64,000 bases of DNA from Curtobacterium sp. MCJR17_020 (GCF_003234365.2 NZ_CP126260.1:3658001-3722000), one strand, 5' to 3'; numbered from the stretch's first letter, positions 1-9,119 are shown. The notes: generated by a model from the sequence alone, not told the origin. Program-made: numbers and translations.

Positions 1-777
1 CGTCTCGCGGACTGCAGCGACGGCGAGCGCGTCGTCTCCCGTCTTCGCGGTGAGCGGGTCCATGCCGAGGTGTCGTTTCACGGCCTCGGCAGCGTTCTCG
101 TTGATGGACATCCGTCCAGCGAGCATCCGCGTGACGTCATCGCCACCCGTCGGGATGATGCGGACGAACTTCGGAACCCCGTCGGTGACGACCACCACGG
201 TCGTCGTGTTGCCACCGCACTCGACGATGGCCACCGTTCCCCGCCTGCTCGTCGGAGCGAGCACCCGCGCCAACGCGAACGGGATGAGGTCCACGCCGAC
301 CGGGTTGAGGCCGGCGTTCTGGACGGCGCGCACGTTCGCGAGTACCGCGTCCTTCACGGCGGCGATGAGCAGGCCGGTGACGGTGGGGCCGTTCTCCCCA
401 AAACCCTCACCCGTCGGGTAGAAGTCGAGGATGGCGTCGCCGACCGGGACCGGGAGCATGTCCTGCACCTGGAACGGCAGGGACTCGCGGATCTGTGCGA
501 TCGGTGCACGTGGCACCGTCAGGTCGCGCGACAGCACACGCTGGTTGCCCATACCGAGCACGACGTCCTTCGACCGGAAGCGTCCGATCGACCAGAGCTG
601 GCGGAGCGCACCGGCGACGGTGTTGGGCTCGACCACCTCCCCCTGACGCGTGGCGCCCTCGGGGACCGGGACCTCGGCGAACCGCACGATGGTCGGCTTC
701 GGCCGATCGGCGTCCTGCACCTCGACGGCGCGGATCGCTGCGGCGCCGATGTCGACGCCGACGATGCTCTTCGGCAT
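1..777 (-). CDS. pilM: Type IV pilus assembly protein PilM (3' end outside window)
   Basis: This is an actin-like ATPase that in type IV pilus systems sits on the inner face of the membrane and couples the motor to the alignment proteins PilN/PilO. The N-terminus reads MPKSIVGVDIGAAAIRAVE, the phosphate-1 loop of the PilM/FtsA fold. A second nucleotide-binding stretch, ECGGNTTTVVVV, lies near residue 185. Only the first 259 codons are present; the gene runs off the left edge. ATG at 777 is the natural start because the fold begins at once. It is the last visible gene of the pilus operon, 66 bp after the prepilin peptidase; pilN and pilO would be expected to the left but cannot be seen. Confidence 0.9.
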   Translation of the reverse strand, partial: MPKSIVGVDIGAAAIRAVEVQDADRPKPTIVRFAEVPVPEGATRQGEVVEPNTVAGALRQLWSIGRFRSKDVVLGMGNQRVLSRDLTVPRAPIAQIRESLPFQVQDMLPVPVGDAILDFYPTGEGFGENGPTVTGLLIAAVKDAVLANVRAVQNAGLNPVGVDLIPFALARVLAPTSRRGTVAIVECGGNTTTVVVVTDGVPKFVRIIPTGGDDVTRMLAGRMSINENAAEAVKRHLGMDPLTAKTGDDALAVAAVRET

Positions 778-843
778 TGCTGGTCCTTCCGTGACCGTCT
801 TCGGGTCGGTCTGATGGTGCGGTGCGGCGTCGTGGTTCCGACG

Positions 844-1701
844 TCAGGCGAGCCCGAGCACACCCAGGTAGAGGTCCCAGACCGGCGCTCCGACGGCGAT
901 GCCGAGCCAGGCACCCGCGAGCATCCAGGGGCCGAACGGGATCCCGCTCCGGCGGCCCGCCCGGCGTACGACCAGGAGGACGATTGCGAAGGTACCGCCG
1001 AGCAGGAACGCCCCGAAAGAACCCACTGCGAGGGGTCCCCATCCGAGGTACGCGAGCACGAGGCCGAGGACGCCAGCGAGCTTGACGTCTCCGAGTCCCA
1101 TCCCGCCGGGCACTGCGAGCGCAAGCGCCAGGTAGACGGACCCGAGGACGACGAGACCGATGAGGCCCCGGAGCGCAGCAGCCCAGTCACCGGAGACCGC
1201 CGACGCAGCGAGCAGGAGCAGCGGCAGCACGATGTAGGCCGGCAGCACGATGCGGTTCGGCAGCGTGTGCGTGTCGAGGTCGATGAGGGTGAGCGAGACG
1301 CTGATCGCCATCAAGTACAGGAACGCGGCGAGCAACAACGCGCCGCGGACGAGTCCCCGGGTGCCGTCGAGGCCGGCCAACGGCGACCACGGAGCGAGCA
1401 TCGAGAACATCGCCACCACGACGAACAGGAGGCCCGTGGCGGCCTCGACGAGCGGGTAGCGGGCCGAGATGGGCGCGCTGCAGTCGCGGCACCGGGCGCG
1501 CAGGAGGAGCCAGGAGACGACCGGGACGTTGTCCCGACGGCGGATCTCGTGCCCGCAGCCCGGGCACGAGCTCGCGGGTGCGACGACGGACATCCCCGCG
1601 GGCACCCGGTACACGACGACGTTGAGGAACGAGCCGATCGCCAGTCCGAGCAGCCCGACGAGAACGGTGACGAACGGTGCGACGGACGACAGAACGGTCA
1701 T
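844..1701 (-). CDS. pilD: Prepilin peptidase / N-methyltransferase (A24 family)
   Basis: This is an integral membrane aspartic protease that cleaves the leader peptides of the pilin and minor pilins and methylates the new N-terminus. It has 285 residues. The N-terminal GSFLNVVVYRVP motif is followed by a tetracysteine zinc site (C46, C49, C71, C74) typical of the bifunctional enzyme. The two catalytic aspartates are visible in LIDLDTHTLPN (about D141/D143) and GMGLGDVKL (about D205). About seven to eight hydrophobic segments follow. It starts 2 bp after the stop of the PilX-like gene, so it is translationally coupled. A longer open frame continues upstream, but it only overlaps the preceding gene. 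Confidence 0.93.
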   Translation of the reverse strand: MTVLSSVAPFVTVLVGLLGLAIGSFLNVVVYRVPAGMSVVAPASSCPGCGHEIRRRDNVPVVSWLLLRARCRDCSAPISARYPLVEAATGLLFVVVAMFSMLAPWSPLAGLDGTRGLVRGALLLAAFLYLMAISVSLTLIDLDTHTLPNRIVLPAYIVLPLLLLAASAVSGDWAAALRGLIGLVVLGSVYLALALAVPGGMGLGDVKLAGVLGLVLAYLGWGPLAVGSFGAFLLGGTFAIVLLVVRRAGRRSGIPFGPWMLAGAWLGIAVGAPVWDLYLGVLGLA

Positions 1702-1703
1702 GG

Positions 1704-3605
1704 TCACTTGCCCGTCGGGGTGCCGTCGGCGCGGTAGGCCGTGGCGGACTCGGTCTCCGTGGTCACGCCGTAGGTGGTCGAGACGGGCTGCAGGAACTTC
1801 GGCGGGGCGGACGTCTTCAGCCGTCGGTCGTAGGAGTACACCTTCGCGTAGCCCGTGGACCAGCTGCTGCCGCCCGAGTACGAGGTGCGCACCGATCCTC
1901 GGAACTGCTGCGCGATCGAACCGTAGATCGTGAGGGTGCCCAGGTTCGCCCCGAACGCGCCGTTCTGGACGTTGAAGGTCCCCAGGTTGCTCGCGATCGC
2001 GGCGTCGACCTCGATGTTCGTGGTGGCCGCGAGGTTCGCGGACGATCCGTTCGACGTGGAGCAAGCACTGCTGGTTCCCGAGGAGCACGAGATGGGGTTG
2101 TAGATCGAGACGGCCTTCTGGCCGACGATGCCGAGCATGTCGTCCGAGCTCCGGCCGTTCTGGTAGACGATGCTGCCGGTGACGTACACGAAGTTCTCGG
2201 CCGCGAGGGTCATCTGCCCGCCGAACGACCCGGACACGAAGACGTCGCCGTTCCGGCACCCGTAGTACCCGGAGTCACCGAGGCTCCCGGTGAACTCGTT
2301 GTTCTTCGGGTACCCGAGTCCGTTGCCGTAGTCGGAGGTCGTCGTCGCGTTGCTCCCGCTCCCGCTCTTGACGTTCTGCTGGCAGTAGACCGGTGACCCC
2401 GAGGTCACGGTTCCGTTCACCGTCCCGCTCGGCGTGGTGTTGGCGGCCCAGTAGTTCGGATCGCCGCTGACGCTCGGAACCGTCTGCACGTAGACGAGGT
2501 TGGACGGCAGGGTCGGGATCACCGCACCCGAACCACCGAGTGCCGACACGGATCCGCACAGCGCGTCATTGGTGCTGCCACCGGTGATCGTGCCGTTCGT
2601 CGCCCCGGTCAGCTGGGTCTTCTTCGTCCACGGCGAGACGACCCGCATCTTGCCCCCGGCCAGGAAGGTGATCGAGGTCGGTCCGGTGTAGACGCACCCG
2701 GGCTTCGCGACCTTGTCCGGGATGTCAGTCCGGGCCTCTTGCTTCATGTTCGCGTTCGTGCTCGGCATCGGCAGCGTGCCGGCGGTCGTGATCGGGCCGC
2801 CGTTGAACTTCGTCGAGGTCCTGCAGGCCGAGCTGATCGCAGTTTCCTTGCTGGTGTAGAAGAAGCCGGCGGCGCCCGTGTCCTGCACGGTCGAGTTGAA
2901 GGTCGCACCGCAGGCGGTGATCACGTCGTTCGTCCGGACCGGACCGTCGAGTGTGTCTCCGGAGGCGAACTGAACGGCGTTGCAGCTGGTGGTCTGGTTC
3001 CAGTTGCTGTCGTTGCGGTGCGCTGACGTGCACCGCGCCGATCCGCCCGTGACGGTCTCGCCCGTGAGGCTCGGGTCCTGCGACTCGTAGTTGGTGAAGT
3101 AGAGGTAGTTGACGAACCCGTCGCCGCGGAGGTCGACGACGAGCGTGCGGGTCGCGGTGTCCGCCTTGCCGGTGACCCGCAGCCGCACCTTGCCGGTGTT
3201 CGCGTAGTCGGAGTTGTCGACCTCGTACCGGAAGAACTGGTCGGTGCTGCCGACGACCGGGGCCCAGGTCCCGCCCAGTGCGGTCCCGAATGCCTTGTTG
3301 GTGCTGTCGAGGGAGTAGGTACTCGTACTCGAGAACGCGGTGCGGACGCCGTAGTTGACGTAGGAGTTGTCCGCAGCGAGGCGACCCTGGTAGTCGGAGA
3401 GGCCTGCGTACGCCGCGGCCATGGCCTTGTTGTAGTCGTCGTCGTTCGCCGCCTTCGTCGCACCGCTCGTCGCGGTGGCGACGACGAGCGACAGCACGAT
3501 CATGAGTACCGCGCCGAGGCCGATGACCGCCGCCAGAGCGACACCGCGTTCGTCGTCGCGTTCGCGCAGGGCGCGGAGAGCGCGGAGGGTACGGATGAGC
3601 ATCAT
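1704..3605 (-). CDS. PilX-like minor pilin / pilus-associated protein
   Basis: A 633-residue protein with a basic N-terminus, one hydrophobic helix at about residues 22-45 (GVALAAVIGLGAVLMIVLSL) and a long Ser/Thr/Gly-rich exported part. The N-terminus resembles PilX-type minor pilins, which lack the usual glutamate at mature position 5. ATG at 3605 overlaps the PilW stop as ATGA; a second ATG follows directly. The role is inferred from its place between minor pilin genes and the peptidase. PilX proteins elsewhere prime fibre assembly or present adhesive surfaces. It is much larger than a standard PilX (about 160-200 residues), so the extra 400 residues may form a surface domain. The C-terminal part has several cysteines that could form disulfides. 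Confidence 0.75.
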   Translation of the reverse strand: MMLIRTLRALRALRERDDERGVALAAVIGLGAVLMIVLSLVVATATSGATKAANDDDYNKAMAAAYAGLSDYQGRLAADNSYVNYGVRTAFSSTSTYSLDSTNKAFGTALGGTWAPVVGSTDQFFRYEVDNSDYANTGKVRLRVTGKADTATRTLVVDLRGDGFVNYLYFTNYESQDPSLTGETVTGGSARCTSAHRNDSNWNQTTSCNAVQFASGDTLDGPVRTNDVITACGATFNSTVQDTGAAGFFYTSKETAISSACRTSTKFNGGPITTAGTLPMPSTNANMKQEARTDIPDKVAKPGCVYTGPTSITFLAGGKMRVVSPWTKKTQLTGATNGTITGGSTNDALCGSVSALGGSGAVIPTLPSNLVYVQTVPSVSGDPNYWAANTTPSGTVNGTVTSGSPVYCQQNVKSGSGSNATTTSDYGNGLGYPKNNEFTGSLGDSGYYGCRNGDVFVSGSFGGQMTLAAENFVYVTGSIVYQNGRSSDDMLGIVGQKAVSIYNPISCSSGTSSACSTSNGSSANLAATTNIEVDAAIASNLGTFNVQNGAFGANLGTLTIYGSIAQQFRGSVRTSYSGGSSWSTGYAKVYSYDRRLKTSAPPKFLQPVSTTYGVTTETESATAYRADGTPTGK

Positions 3606-4264
3606 GACTCCGTCGCTGCGCCGTAGTCGAGGTTGCGCAGGTTGATGGTGGCTTGGAACGTGGTGTCGTTCGCCGTCGTGCCCGATGCGGATGCCACCTT
3701 GAGTGTGACGTCGACGGACCGGATCGAGTCGAGGGTGGCGGACGTCGGGCTGATCGTGTCCCCCGACGCGTTGACGTAGCCGAACAGGGCGCTGTTGGCG
3801 CCGCTCGTCCGGACGACGTCGGCCAGGACGACGGTCTTCGTCGTGCCGGTGAACGTGCAGTACCCGCCCGCAGGACAGTCTCCACGCTGCAGCTGCATGC
3901 GGAGCTTGGTGCCCTGCACGTCGATGGTGACCTTGGTGAGTCCGGCGCGAGACGTCGAGAGATCGACGCCGGAGTAGAACTGCATGCTCGTCGCCGAGGC
4001 GCTCTCGAACGCCGCTCGGTTCGTCGTCTTCGTGACCTGCCACCGCGATGCTTCGCGCAGGTAGCGACTCACCTGCGTCATCGAGGTCGTTCCTTGGCGA
4101 GTGCTCTCGTTCACCGAGGAGACGGTCCGCTGCGCCTTGAGCATCGACACGAAGAAGCTGCCGACCAGGGTGAGGAGCAGCGACGTGATGAGCATCGCAA
4201 CGAGGAGTTCGACGAGGGTGATCCCGCGTTGGTCGCGGTGGAGACGGCGGAGCAGCGCGCGCAT
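3602..4264 (-). CDS. PilW-like minor pilin
   Basis: A 220-residue prepilin. It has a short basic leader ending in Gly (MRALLRRLHRDQRG) and then ITLVELLVAMLITSLLLTLV, which is the type IV pilin cleavage site with Glu at mature position 5 and the assembly helix. The rest is a beta-rich exported domain with one CPAGGYC motif. It is expected to be processed by the peptidase encoded at 844-1701. The start overlaps the previous stop (TGATG) and the stop overlaps the next start (ATGA), so the minor pilins are coupled. The assignment to PilW rather than another minor pilin rests on order and size. Confidence 0.8.
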   Translation of the reverse strand: MRALLRRLHRDQRGITLVELLVAMLITSLLLTLVGSFFVSMLKAQRTVSSVNESTRQGTTSMTQVSRYLREASRWQVTKTTNRAAFESASATSMQFYSGVDLSTSRAGLTKVTIDVQGTKLRMQLQRGDCPAGGYCTFTGTTKTVVLADVVRTSGANSALFGYVNASGDTISPTSATLDSIRSVDVTLKVASASGTTANDTTFQATINLRNLDYGAATES

Positions 4265-5607
4265 CAGCTGGCCGGCCGCGGGTCGACCATGACGGCGCCA
4301 CCGGTGACGACCCCGTTGGTGACCATGGCGGCGTTCTCCGTCTTGAGCGTCAGGGCGTTGGTCGTGGAACCGGCCGACGACCCCGAGTAGAGCCTCCACG
4401 TGCCCCACGGCAGCGCAATCGTCGCGGTGTCCGCCTTCAGCACGGGGAACTGCAGGGTCATGCCCACGGCGCAGCCCGGGTCACCGTTCACTGGCGTTGT
4501 GGTCTTCGCGGTCAGGTACTGGCCAGCGGTGAGCTTGGAGAGTTTGACCGCGCCCATCTGCACTGAGACGGTCGACGTGTTGTTCGCAGGTTCGGACGGC
4601 GTTCCGACCTTGCCCTTCGCATTGGGGGTCGTCCAGGATCCCGGCTCGGGGGCGAGGCATGTCGTCGAGGACGCGGAGCCCGACGCATCCACGACGTAGG
4701 TGCCGGCAACCGCCCGGTAGCCGACCCCGAAGGGGAACAATGATGCGGACCCAGCCGTGTTCGTCAGTTGTGTCGTCCCCGAGGCCGGGTTGATGAGCGT
4801 GGTCGGCATGTTCGTGGGGAGGACCGCACCGACCGATGGTGTGGTCGTGTACCCGAAGGTGTACTTCGCCGCCGCGTCGAAGCTGAACGCAGCCGCTCCG
4901 GATGCGCCAGCAGCGACGGTGACCGTCTGCGATGACGGGCTGGACTGCTGGTTCGTGTCGACGTACCCGGTCCGGGCGACCTTCACCGTGTAGGTGCCGG
5001 GTGCGACACCGGAGACGTAGGTGCACCCTTCGGCGTCCGTCGCGGGGACGGTGACGCCGTCCGGACCGGTGATCGTCGGGACGATTCCCGAGACCCCGAG
5101 GCCGTTCGCGTTCGTGACGCCGATCAGGATCGAGCCCGTGGTGTCCGAGTTGATGTTCGTGAGCGGGGCGATCGCGCTGGACATCGTCACCTGCTGCGAA
5201 CCGGACGACGACGCGCTCGTCTTCCAACTGACCGTGACGGTGACGGCCTTGTACGACAGGGAGCCGTCACCGGTTCCGCATGCGGTCGCGCTGCCGGAGG
5301 AACGCGTCCAGGAGACCTCCCGCGTCAACGCGAACGTCTGGTTGCCGACCGTCGGGGTCGCGGTGCCGCTCTTGATGTCGAAGATGCTGGGAAGGTCGCG
5401 GAGGCTGTCGATGTCCTCCATCGCGACCGTCGACGCGACCTCGCGAGCGCGAGTGTCCTTCGAGAGGACGAGCGACGCAGTGATGCCGGCGGCGATGCCG
5501 GCGGCGATCACGGCGAAGATCGTCATCGCGACCATCACCTCGATGATGGTGAAGCCGTCCTCGTCCTCACGGGCGGAACGCAGTCGCTCGGCGATGCGCG
5601 AGATCAT
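4264..5607 (-). CDS. PilV-like minor pilin with a carboxypeptidase-regulatory-like domain
   Basis: A 447-residue prepilin. An 18-residue leader (MISRIAERLRSAREDEDG) precedes FTIIEVMVAMTIFAVIAAGI, with Glu5 present. After the pilin-like part, at about residues 155-240, comes a segment with the pattern ILIGVTNANGLGVSG, then TYVSGVAPGTYTVKVARTGY. This matches carboxypeptidase-regulatory or CNA-B-like Ig modules found on Gram-positive surface proteins. The remainder is Thr/Ser-rich and includes cysteines. It is therefore a minor pilin enlarged by a beta-sandwich surface module. It lies 78 bp downstream of the major pilin gene and is coupled to the PilW-like gene. Confidence 0.8.
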   Translation of the reverse strand: MISRIAERLRSAREDEDGFTIIEVMVAMTIFAVIAAGIAAGITASLVLSKDTRAREVASTVAMEDIDSLRDLPSIFDIKSGTATPTVGNQTFALTREVSWTRSSGSATACGTGDGSLSYKAVTVTVSWKTSASSSGSQQVTMSSAIAPLTNINSDTTGSILIGVTNANGLGVSGIVPTITGPDGVTVPATDAEGCTYVSGVAPGTYTVKVARTGYVDTNQQSSPSSQTVTVAAGASGAAAFSFDAAAKYTFGYTTTPSVGAVLPTNMPTTLINPASGTTQLTNTAGSASLFPFGVGYRAVAGTYVVDASGSASSTTCLAPEPGSWTTPNAKGKVGTPSEPANNTSTVSVQMGAVKLSKLTAGQYLTAKTTTPVNGDPGCAVGMTLQFPVLKADTATIALPWGTWRLYSGSSAGSTTNALTLKTENAAMVTNGVVTGGAVMVDPRPAS

Positions 5608-5685
5608 GGCGTTCCTTTCCTCGTGTCGGTTGCCGAGACGCCCAGAAGGGCTGCGATCCGGAGACCACAGCCCATCCGGGACTGG

Positions 5686-6168
5686 TTACGAGGAGGCCTT
5701 CGTGAAGACGCCTGCGCTGCACGTACCCTCAGCAACGCCCGACGCGTCGGTGGCGCCGAAGGTCTTCCCGGTGGAAGTGCTCTTCCCCTGGATGCAGAAC
5801 GCGCTCTTGTCGTTGGTCACCGTGTAGGTCAGGGTCGTGTCAACGCCAGAGGTGCTCCCCGCGGCCTTGTAGTCGCCCGACGTGAGTTGATCCGCGGTCA
5901 GAGATGCCGGGAGGGTGCTCGTCGCTCCGTTCGTCATCACGGTGACGACCGCGGTCTTCGCGTTGGAGATGTCGGACTTCACAGCCGAGTTCTTCGCGTT
6001 GTTCTGCACGCTGATGTAGACCGGGATGGCGATCGCGGCGAGGATGCCGATGATGATCACGACGACCAGGAGCTCGATGAGGGTGAAGCCCTTCTCGTCG
6101 TCCTTCAGGAGACCCTTGCGGCGAGCGTCGAGCTTGCCCATGAGAGCGAAGTACATGTTTGTTTCCAT
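5686..6168 (-). CDS. pilA: Type IV major pilin precursor
   Basis: A 160-residue prepilin. The cleavage site is KDDEKG followed by FTLIELLVVVIIIGILAAIA, with Phe1 and Glu5 and a classic hydrophobic assembly helix. The mature part is 133 residues, rich in Ser/Thr/Ala, with two cysteines (FCIQG and GTCSAG) that could form the D-loop disulfide. ATG at 6168 gives a 27-residue leader. In-frame ATGs at residue 5 and residue 10 would give shorter leaders, and no strong ribosome site settles the choice. Its position just after pilC and its small size suit the structural subunit. It has 173 bp of its own upstream sequence, so it may be transcribed separately at a higher level. Confidence 0.9.
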   Translation of the reverse strand: METNMYFALMGKLDARRKGLLKDDEKGFTLIELLVVVIIIGILAAIAIPVYISVQNNAKNSAVKSDISNAKTAVVTVMTNGATSTLPASLTADQLTSGDYKAAGSTSGVDTTLTYTVTNDKSAFCIQGKSTSTGKTFGATDASGVAEGTCSAGVFTKASS

Positions 6169-6266
6169 TCTGCGGGGAATGAGGAGGAATTGTTTCGGGG
6201 CTTGCTCGGCCGCCGCACATCAGCGTATTCGGGGGGCAATCCACCGGGGAATCCCGAGAACGGGGG

Positions 6267-6333
6267 GCACCCGGGGTGCGAAACACCCCCAGTGCGGGGG
6301 ATGCGGCAATTGCGCACCGCCCCCGCATGGGGG
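6267..6333 (-). terminator. Cluster of three GC hairpins between pilC and the pilin gene
   Basis: Three inverted repeats lie in the pilC-pilin gap: GCACC-CGG-GGTGC (6267-6279), CCCCC-AGTGC-GGGGG (6286-6300) and CCCCC-GCAT-GGGGG (6320-6333). A GCAATTGC palindrome lies between the last two (6306-6313). None has a T-run. They could attenuate read-through from pilB-pilT-pilC into the pilin gene, or protect a processed pilin mRNA end. That role is inference; the repeats themselves are plain in the sequence. Confidence 0.45.
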
Positions 6334-6341
6334 TGGAATGA

Positions 6342-7574
6342 CTAGGAAGCGTTCTGGACGACGTTGGTGATCTGGAAGATCGGCATGTACAGCGCGATGA
6401 TCATGCCGCCTACGACGACCCCGAGGAACGCGATCAGGAGCGGCTCGATCAGCGACGTCAGGGCATCGGTGGTCGCCTCGACCTCGGCGTCGTAGAACAC
6501 CGCGATCTTCTCGAGCATGATCTCGAGCGATCCGGCGTCTTCACCGACGGCGACCATCTGCGTCACCATTGCCGGGAAGACTGCTTCCTTGGACAAGGGT
6601 TCAGCAATTGATTCGCCTTTTCGCACGGCTTCTGCGACATTGTCGAGCGCGCGTTTCACGACGAAGTTGTTCGAGACCTCGCCAACAATGCGCAATGCCT
6701 GCAGGATGGGCACGCCGGCGCCGATCATGTTCGAGAAGTTCCGGGAGAACCGTGCGATGACGATCTTCTTCTGCAGCGGACCGAACACCGGCAGCCTCAG
6801 GGTGATGGGGTCGACGAAGGCGCGGACCCGATCGGTGTTCTTGTTCGCACGCCACCAGAACCAGAAGACCGCAATGGCGATGGCGAGCGGGATCGCGATG
6901 TACCGCATGGCGTGGGACAGGTAGACGAGCATCATCGTCGGCAGGGGGAGCTTGCCGCCGAGCGACGAGAACATGTCCTGGAAGATCGGCACGATGAAGA
7001 TGAGCATGATCGCGACGGCGAGCAACGACATCACGAGGACGACCACGGGGTAGGTCATCGCCGACTTGATCGTCGTCCGGAGCTTGTGCTCCTTCTCGAA
7101 GTTGGTGGCGATGGAGTCCATGGCCTGGTCGAGGAACCCACCGGTCTCCCCCGCACGGATCATGTTGATCATGATCGGCGGGAAGTCGACCGGGTACTTC
7201 GCCACGGCCTCGGAGAAGGAGACACCGCGTTCGACGTCGTCGCGGACCTTGCCGAGGATGTCCTTGAGCTTCTTGTTCTCGGTCTGGTCGGCGAGGATCG
7301 ACAGCGCGCGCAGCAGCGAGAGTCCCGAGGTGAGCATCGTCGAGGCCTGGCGCGACATGATCGCGAGGTCCTTGAGACCGACGCCCTTCTCGAAGCCCGG
7401 GATCTTGATCTCGGTCTGCAGGCCGGTGCCGGCCTTGGACTCCGTGATCGCGATCGGCGAGACGCCCATGCCCCGGAGCCGCTGGACGACCGCTCCTTCG
7501 GACGAAGCGTCGAGACGGCCCTTGACGAGCTTGCCGGCACCGTCGCGCCCGCGGTAGTCGAATGCGAGGGACAT
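6342..7574 (-). CDS. pilC: Type IV pilus inner-membrane platform protein PilC
   Basis: A 410-residue member of the GspF/PilC family, the membrane platform on which the PilB and PilT motors act. It starts MSLAFDYRGRDGAGKLVKG and contains two copies of the T2SF helical domain. The first lies at about residues 65-190 (MSRQASTMLTSGLSLLRAL) and the second at about 270-395 (FSRNFSNMIGAGVPILQAL). They are separated and followed by membrane helices, and the C-terminus ends in the family pattern ALYMPIFQI. Length is normal. The start overlaps the pilT stop by one base (TGATG), so the two are coupled. Confidence 0.95.
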   Translation of the reverse strand: MSLAFDYRGRDGAGKLVKGRLDASSEGAVVQRLRGMGVSPIAITESKAGTGLQTEIKIPGFEKGVGLKDLAIMSRQASTMLTSGLSLLRALSILADQTENKKLKDILGKVRDDVERGVSFSEAVAKYPVDFPPIMINMIRAGETGGFLDQAMDSIATNFEKEHKLRTTIKSAMTYPVVVLVMSLLAVAIMLIFIVPIFQDMFSSLGGKLPLPTMMLVYLSHAMRYIAIPLAIAIAVFWFWWRANKNTDRVRAFVDPITLRLPVFGPLQKKIVIARFSRNFSNMIGAGVPILQALRIVGEVSNNFVVKRALDNVAEAVRKGESIAEPLSKEAVFPAMVTQMVAVGEDAGSLEIMLEKIAVFYDAEVEATTDALTSLIEPLLIAFLGVVVGGMIIALYMPIFQITNVVQNAS

Positions 7575-9100
7575 CAGTAGCCTCCGGAGAACTTGTCGCC
7601 GAAGTCGATCCCGCTGGCGGCGATCGCGGCTGCCGAGGAGTCGGACGGGGACTCGACGCGCTGCACCAGCCGGTCGAAGCCCTCTTCGTCGTGCACCTTC
7701 TCCATCGCGGCCTTGCGCGAGATCGTGCCGACGTTGACCAGTTCGGCGAGGTCCTGGTCCATGGTGTGCATGCCGAGGTCACGACCGGCCTGCATGGCCG
7801 AGGTGATCTGGTAGGTCTTGCCCTCGCGGATCAGGTTGCCGATGGCGGGGGTGATCGTCATGATCTCGGTGGCGACGACCCGGCCGACGCCGTTGGCCTT
7901 CGGCACCAGGGTCTGGCAGACGACGCCCTGCAGGGTCGCCGCGAGCTGCGTGCGGATCTGGCCCTGCTGGTGTGGAGGGAAGACGTCGATGACGCGGTCG
8001 ATCGTGCCGGGGGCGCTCTGCGTGTGCAGGGTGGCGAACACCAGGTGACCGGTCTCGGCCGCGGTGAGCGCGACCGAGATGGTCTCGAGGTCGCGGAGCT
8101 CCCCGATCAGGATGACGTCGGGGTCCTGACGCAGCACGTGCTTCAGTGCTGCGGCGAAGGAGTGCGTGTCGGCACCGACCTCGCGCTGGTTGATGATCGC
8201 CTTCTTGTGCTCGTGCATGAACTCGATCGGGTCCTCGACCGTCACGATGTGGTCGGCACGGCTCTCGTTCACCAGGTCGATCAGGGCGGCGAGGGTCGTG
8301 GACTTGCCGGAGCCGGTCGGACCGGTGACCAGGACGAGTCCGCGGGGCAGGCCGGCGAAGTCGCCGACGTGCTCGGGGATGCCGAGCTGCTTGAGCGTCT
8401 TGATCTTGGTGGGGATGATGCGGAAGGCCGCGCCCCAGTTGCCGCGCTGCTGGTAGAAGTTCACGCGGAAGCGGTACTCCGGCGACAGCGAGTACGCGAA
8501 GTCGAGTTCCTGCTCCTGGTCGAACTGGCCGGCCTGTTCGACCGACAGCATCGTCTTGAGTGCGGCGATGACCTTGCCGCGCGACCACGCGCCTCCGGGG
8601 ACTGCGGGACGGAGCGAGCCGTCGACGCGGACGGTGGGCGGGGCGTCGGCGGTGACGTGCAGGTCGGATGCGCCCTGGTACACGACCTGGGCGAGTGCGG
8701 TGATCAGGTCGGGGTCGGCGACCTCGCGCGCGTGGCGCGAGAACTCGATGTCGCCACCGATCGTGGCGGTCTTCGCCGGGGCCGCTGGCGCCGTGGGGAG
8801 CTGCTGCGTCGGCGCCTCGGCGTAGCCGTAGGTCGCAGTCGACGACGGCACCCCGGCGGGCGGCGTCGCCGGAGCGGCGAGCGGCTGCGCGACGGGGACG
8901 GCGACGGGCGATCCGGACGGTGCCGGCCATCCGGCGGTGTCGTCCCCGAGGTCGTACACCTGCTCCGGAGGGGCCGACGCTGCGGCGGCGGCCAGACGTG
9001 CTGCACGGCGGGAGCCCACTTCGGTGCCGGGGTTGCCCGGGTGCCAGCCGGCGACGGGCTCGTCGCCGGGGTGCGTGATGTCGTACACGGAGTCGGTCAT
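7574..9100 (-). CDS. pilT: Type IV pilus retraction ATPase PilT
   Basis: A 508-residue hexameric ATPase that would power pilus retraction and twitching. Walker A GPTGSGKST is at about residues 260-268. The Asp box VEDPIEF, the Walker B region ILIGELRD and the His box TGHLVFATLHT follow in order. The PilT-specific AIRNLIRE motif appears as AIGNLIREGK, with Arg replaced by Gly. The first 140 residues are an Ala/Pro-rich, low-complexity extension not found in standard PilT (about 345-370 residues). The conserved core begins near IEFSRHAREVADPDLITAL. It lies between pilB and pilC, so extension and retraction motors are co-transcribed. Confidence 0.93.
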   Translation of the reverse strand: MTDSVYDITHPGDEPVAGWHPGNPGTEVGSRRAARLAAAAASAPPEQVYDLGDDTAGWPAPSGSPVAVPVAQPLAAPATPPAGVPSSTATYGYAEAPTQQLPTAPAAPAKTATIGGDIEFSRHAREVADPDLITALAQVVYQGASDLHVTADAPPTVRVDGSLRPAVPGGAWSRGKVIAALKTMLSVEQAGQFDQEQELDFAYSLSPEYRFRVNFYQQRGNWGAAFRIIPTKIKTLKQLGIPEHVGDFAGLPRGLVLVTGPTGSGKSTTLAALIDLVNESRADHIVTVEDPIEFMHEHKKAIINQREVGADTHSFAAALKHVLRQDPDVILIGELRDLETISVALTAAETGHLVFATLHTQSAPGTIDRVIDVFPPHQQGQIRTQLAATLQGVVCQTLVPKANGVGRVVATEIMTITPAIGNLIREGKTYQITSAMQAGRDLGMHTMDQDLAELVNVGTISRKAAMEKVHDEEGFDRLVQRVESPSDSSAAAIAASGIDFGDKFSGGY

Positions 9101-9119
9101 GTGCTGCGCTCTCTCGTGA

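Noticed and set aside
70..1737. Long plus-strand frame opposite pilM and the peptidase
   Set aside because: It is Arg/Asp/Glu-rich with no domain. The minus-strand genes have clear motifs.
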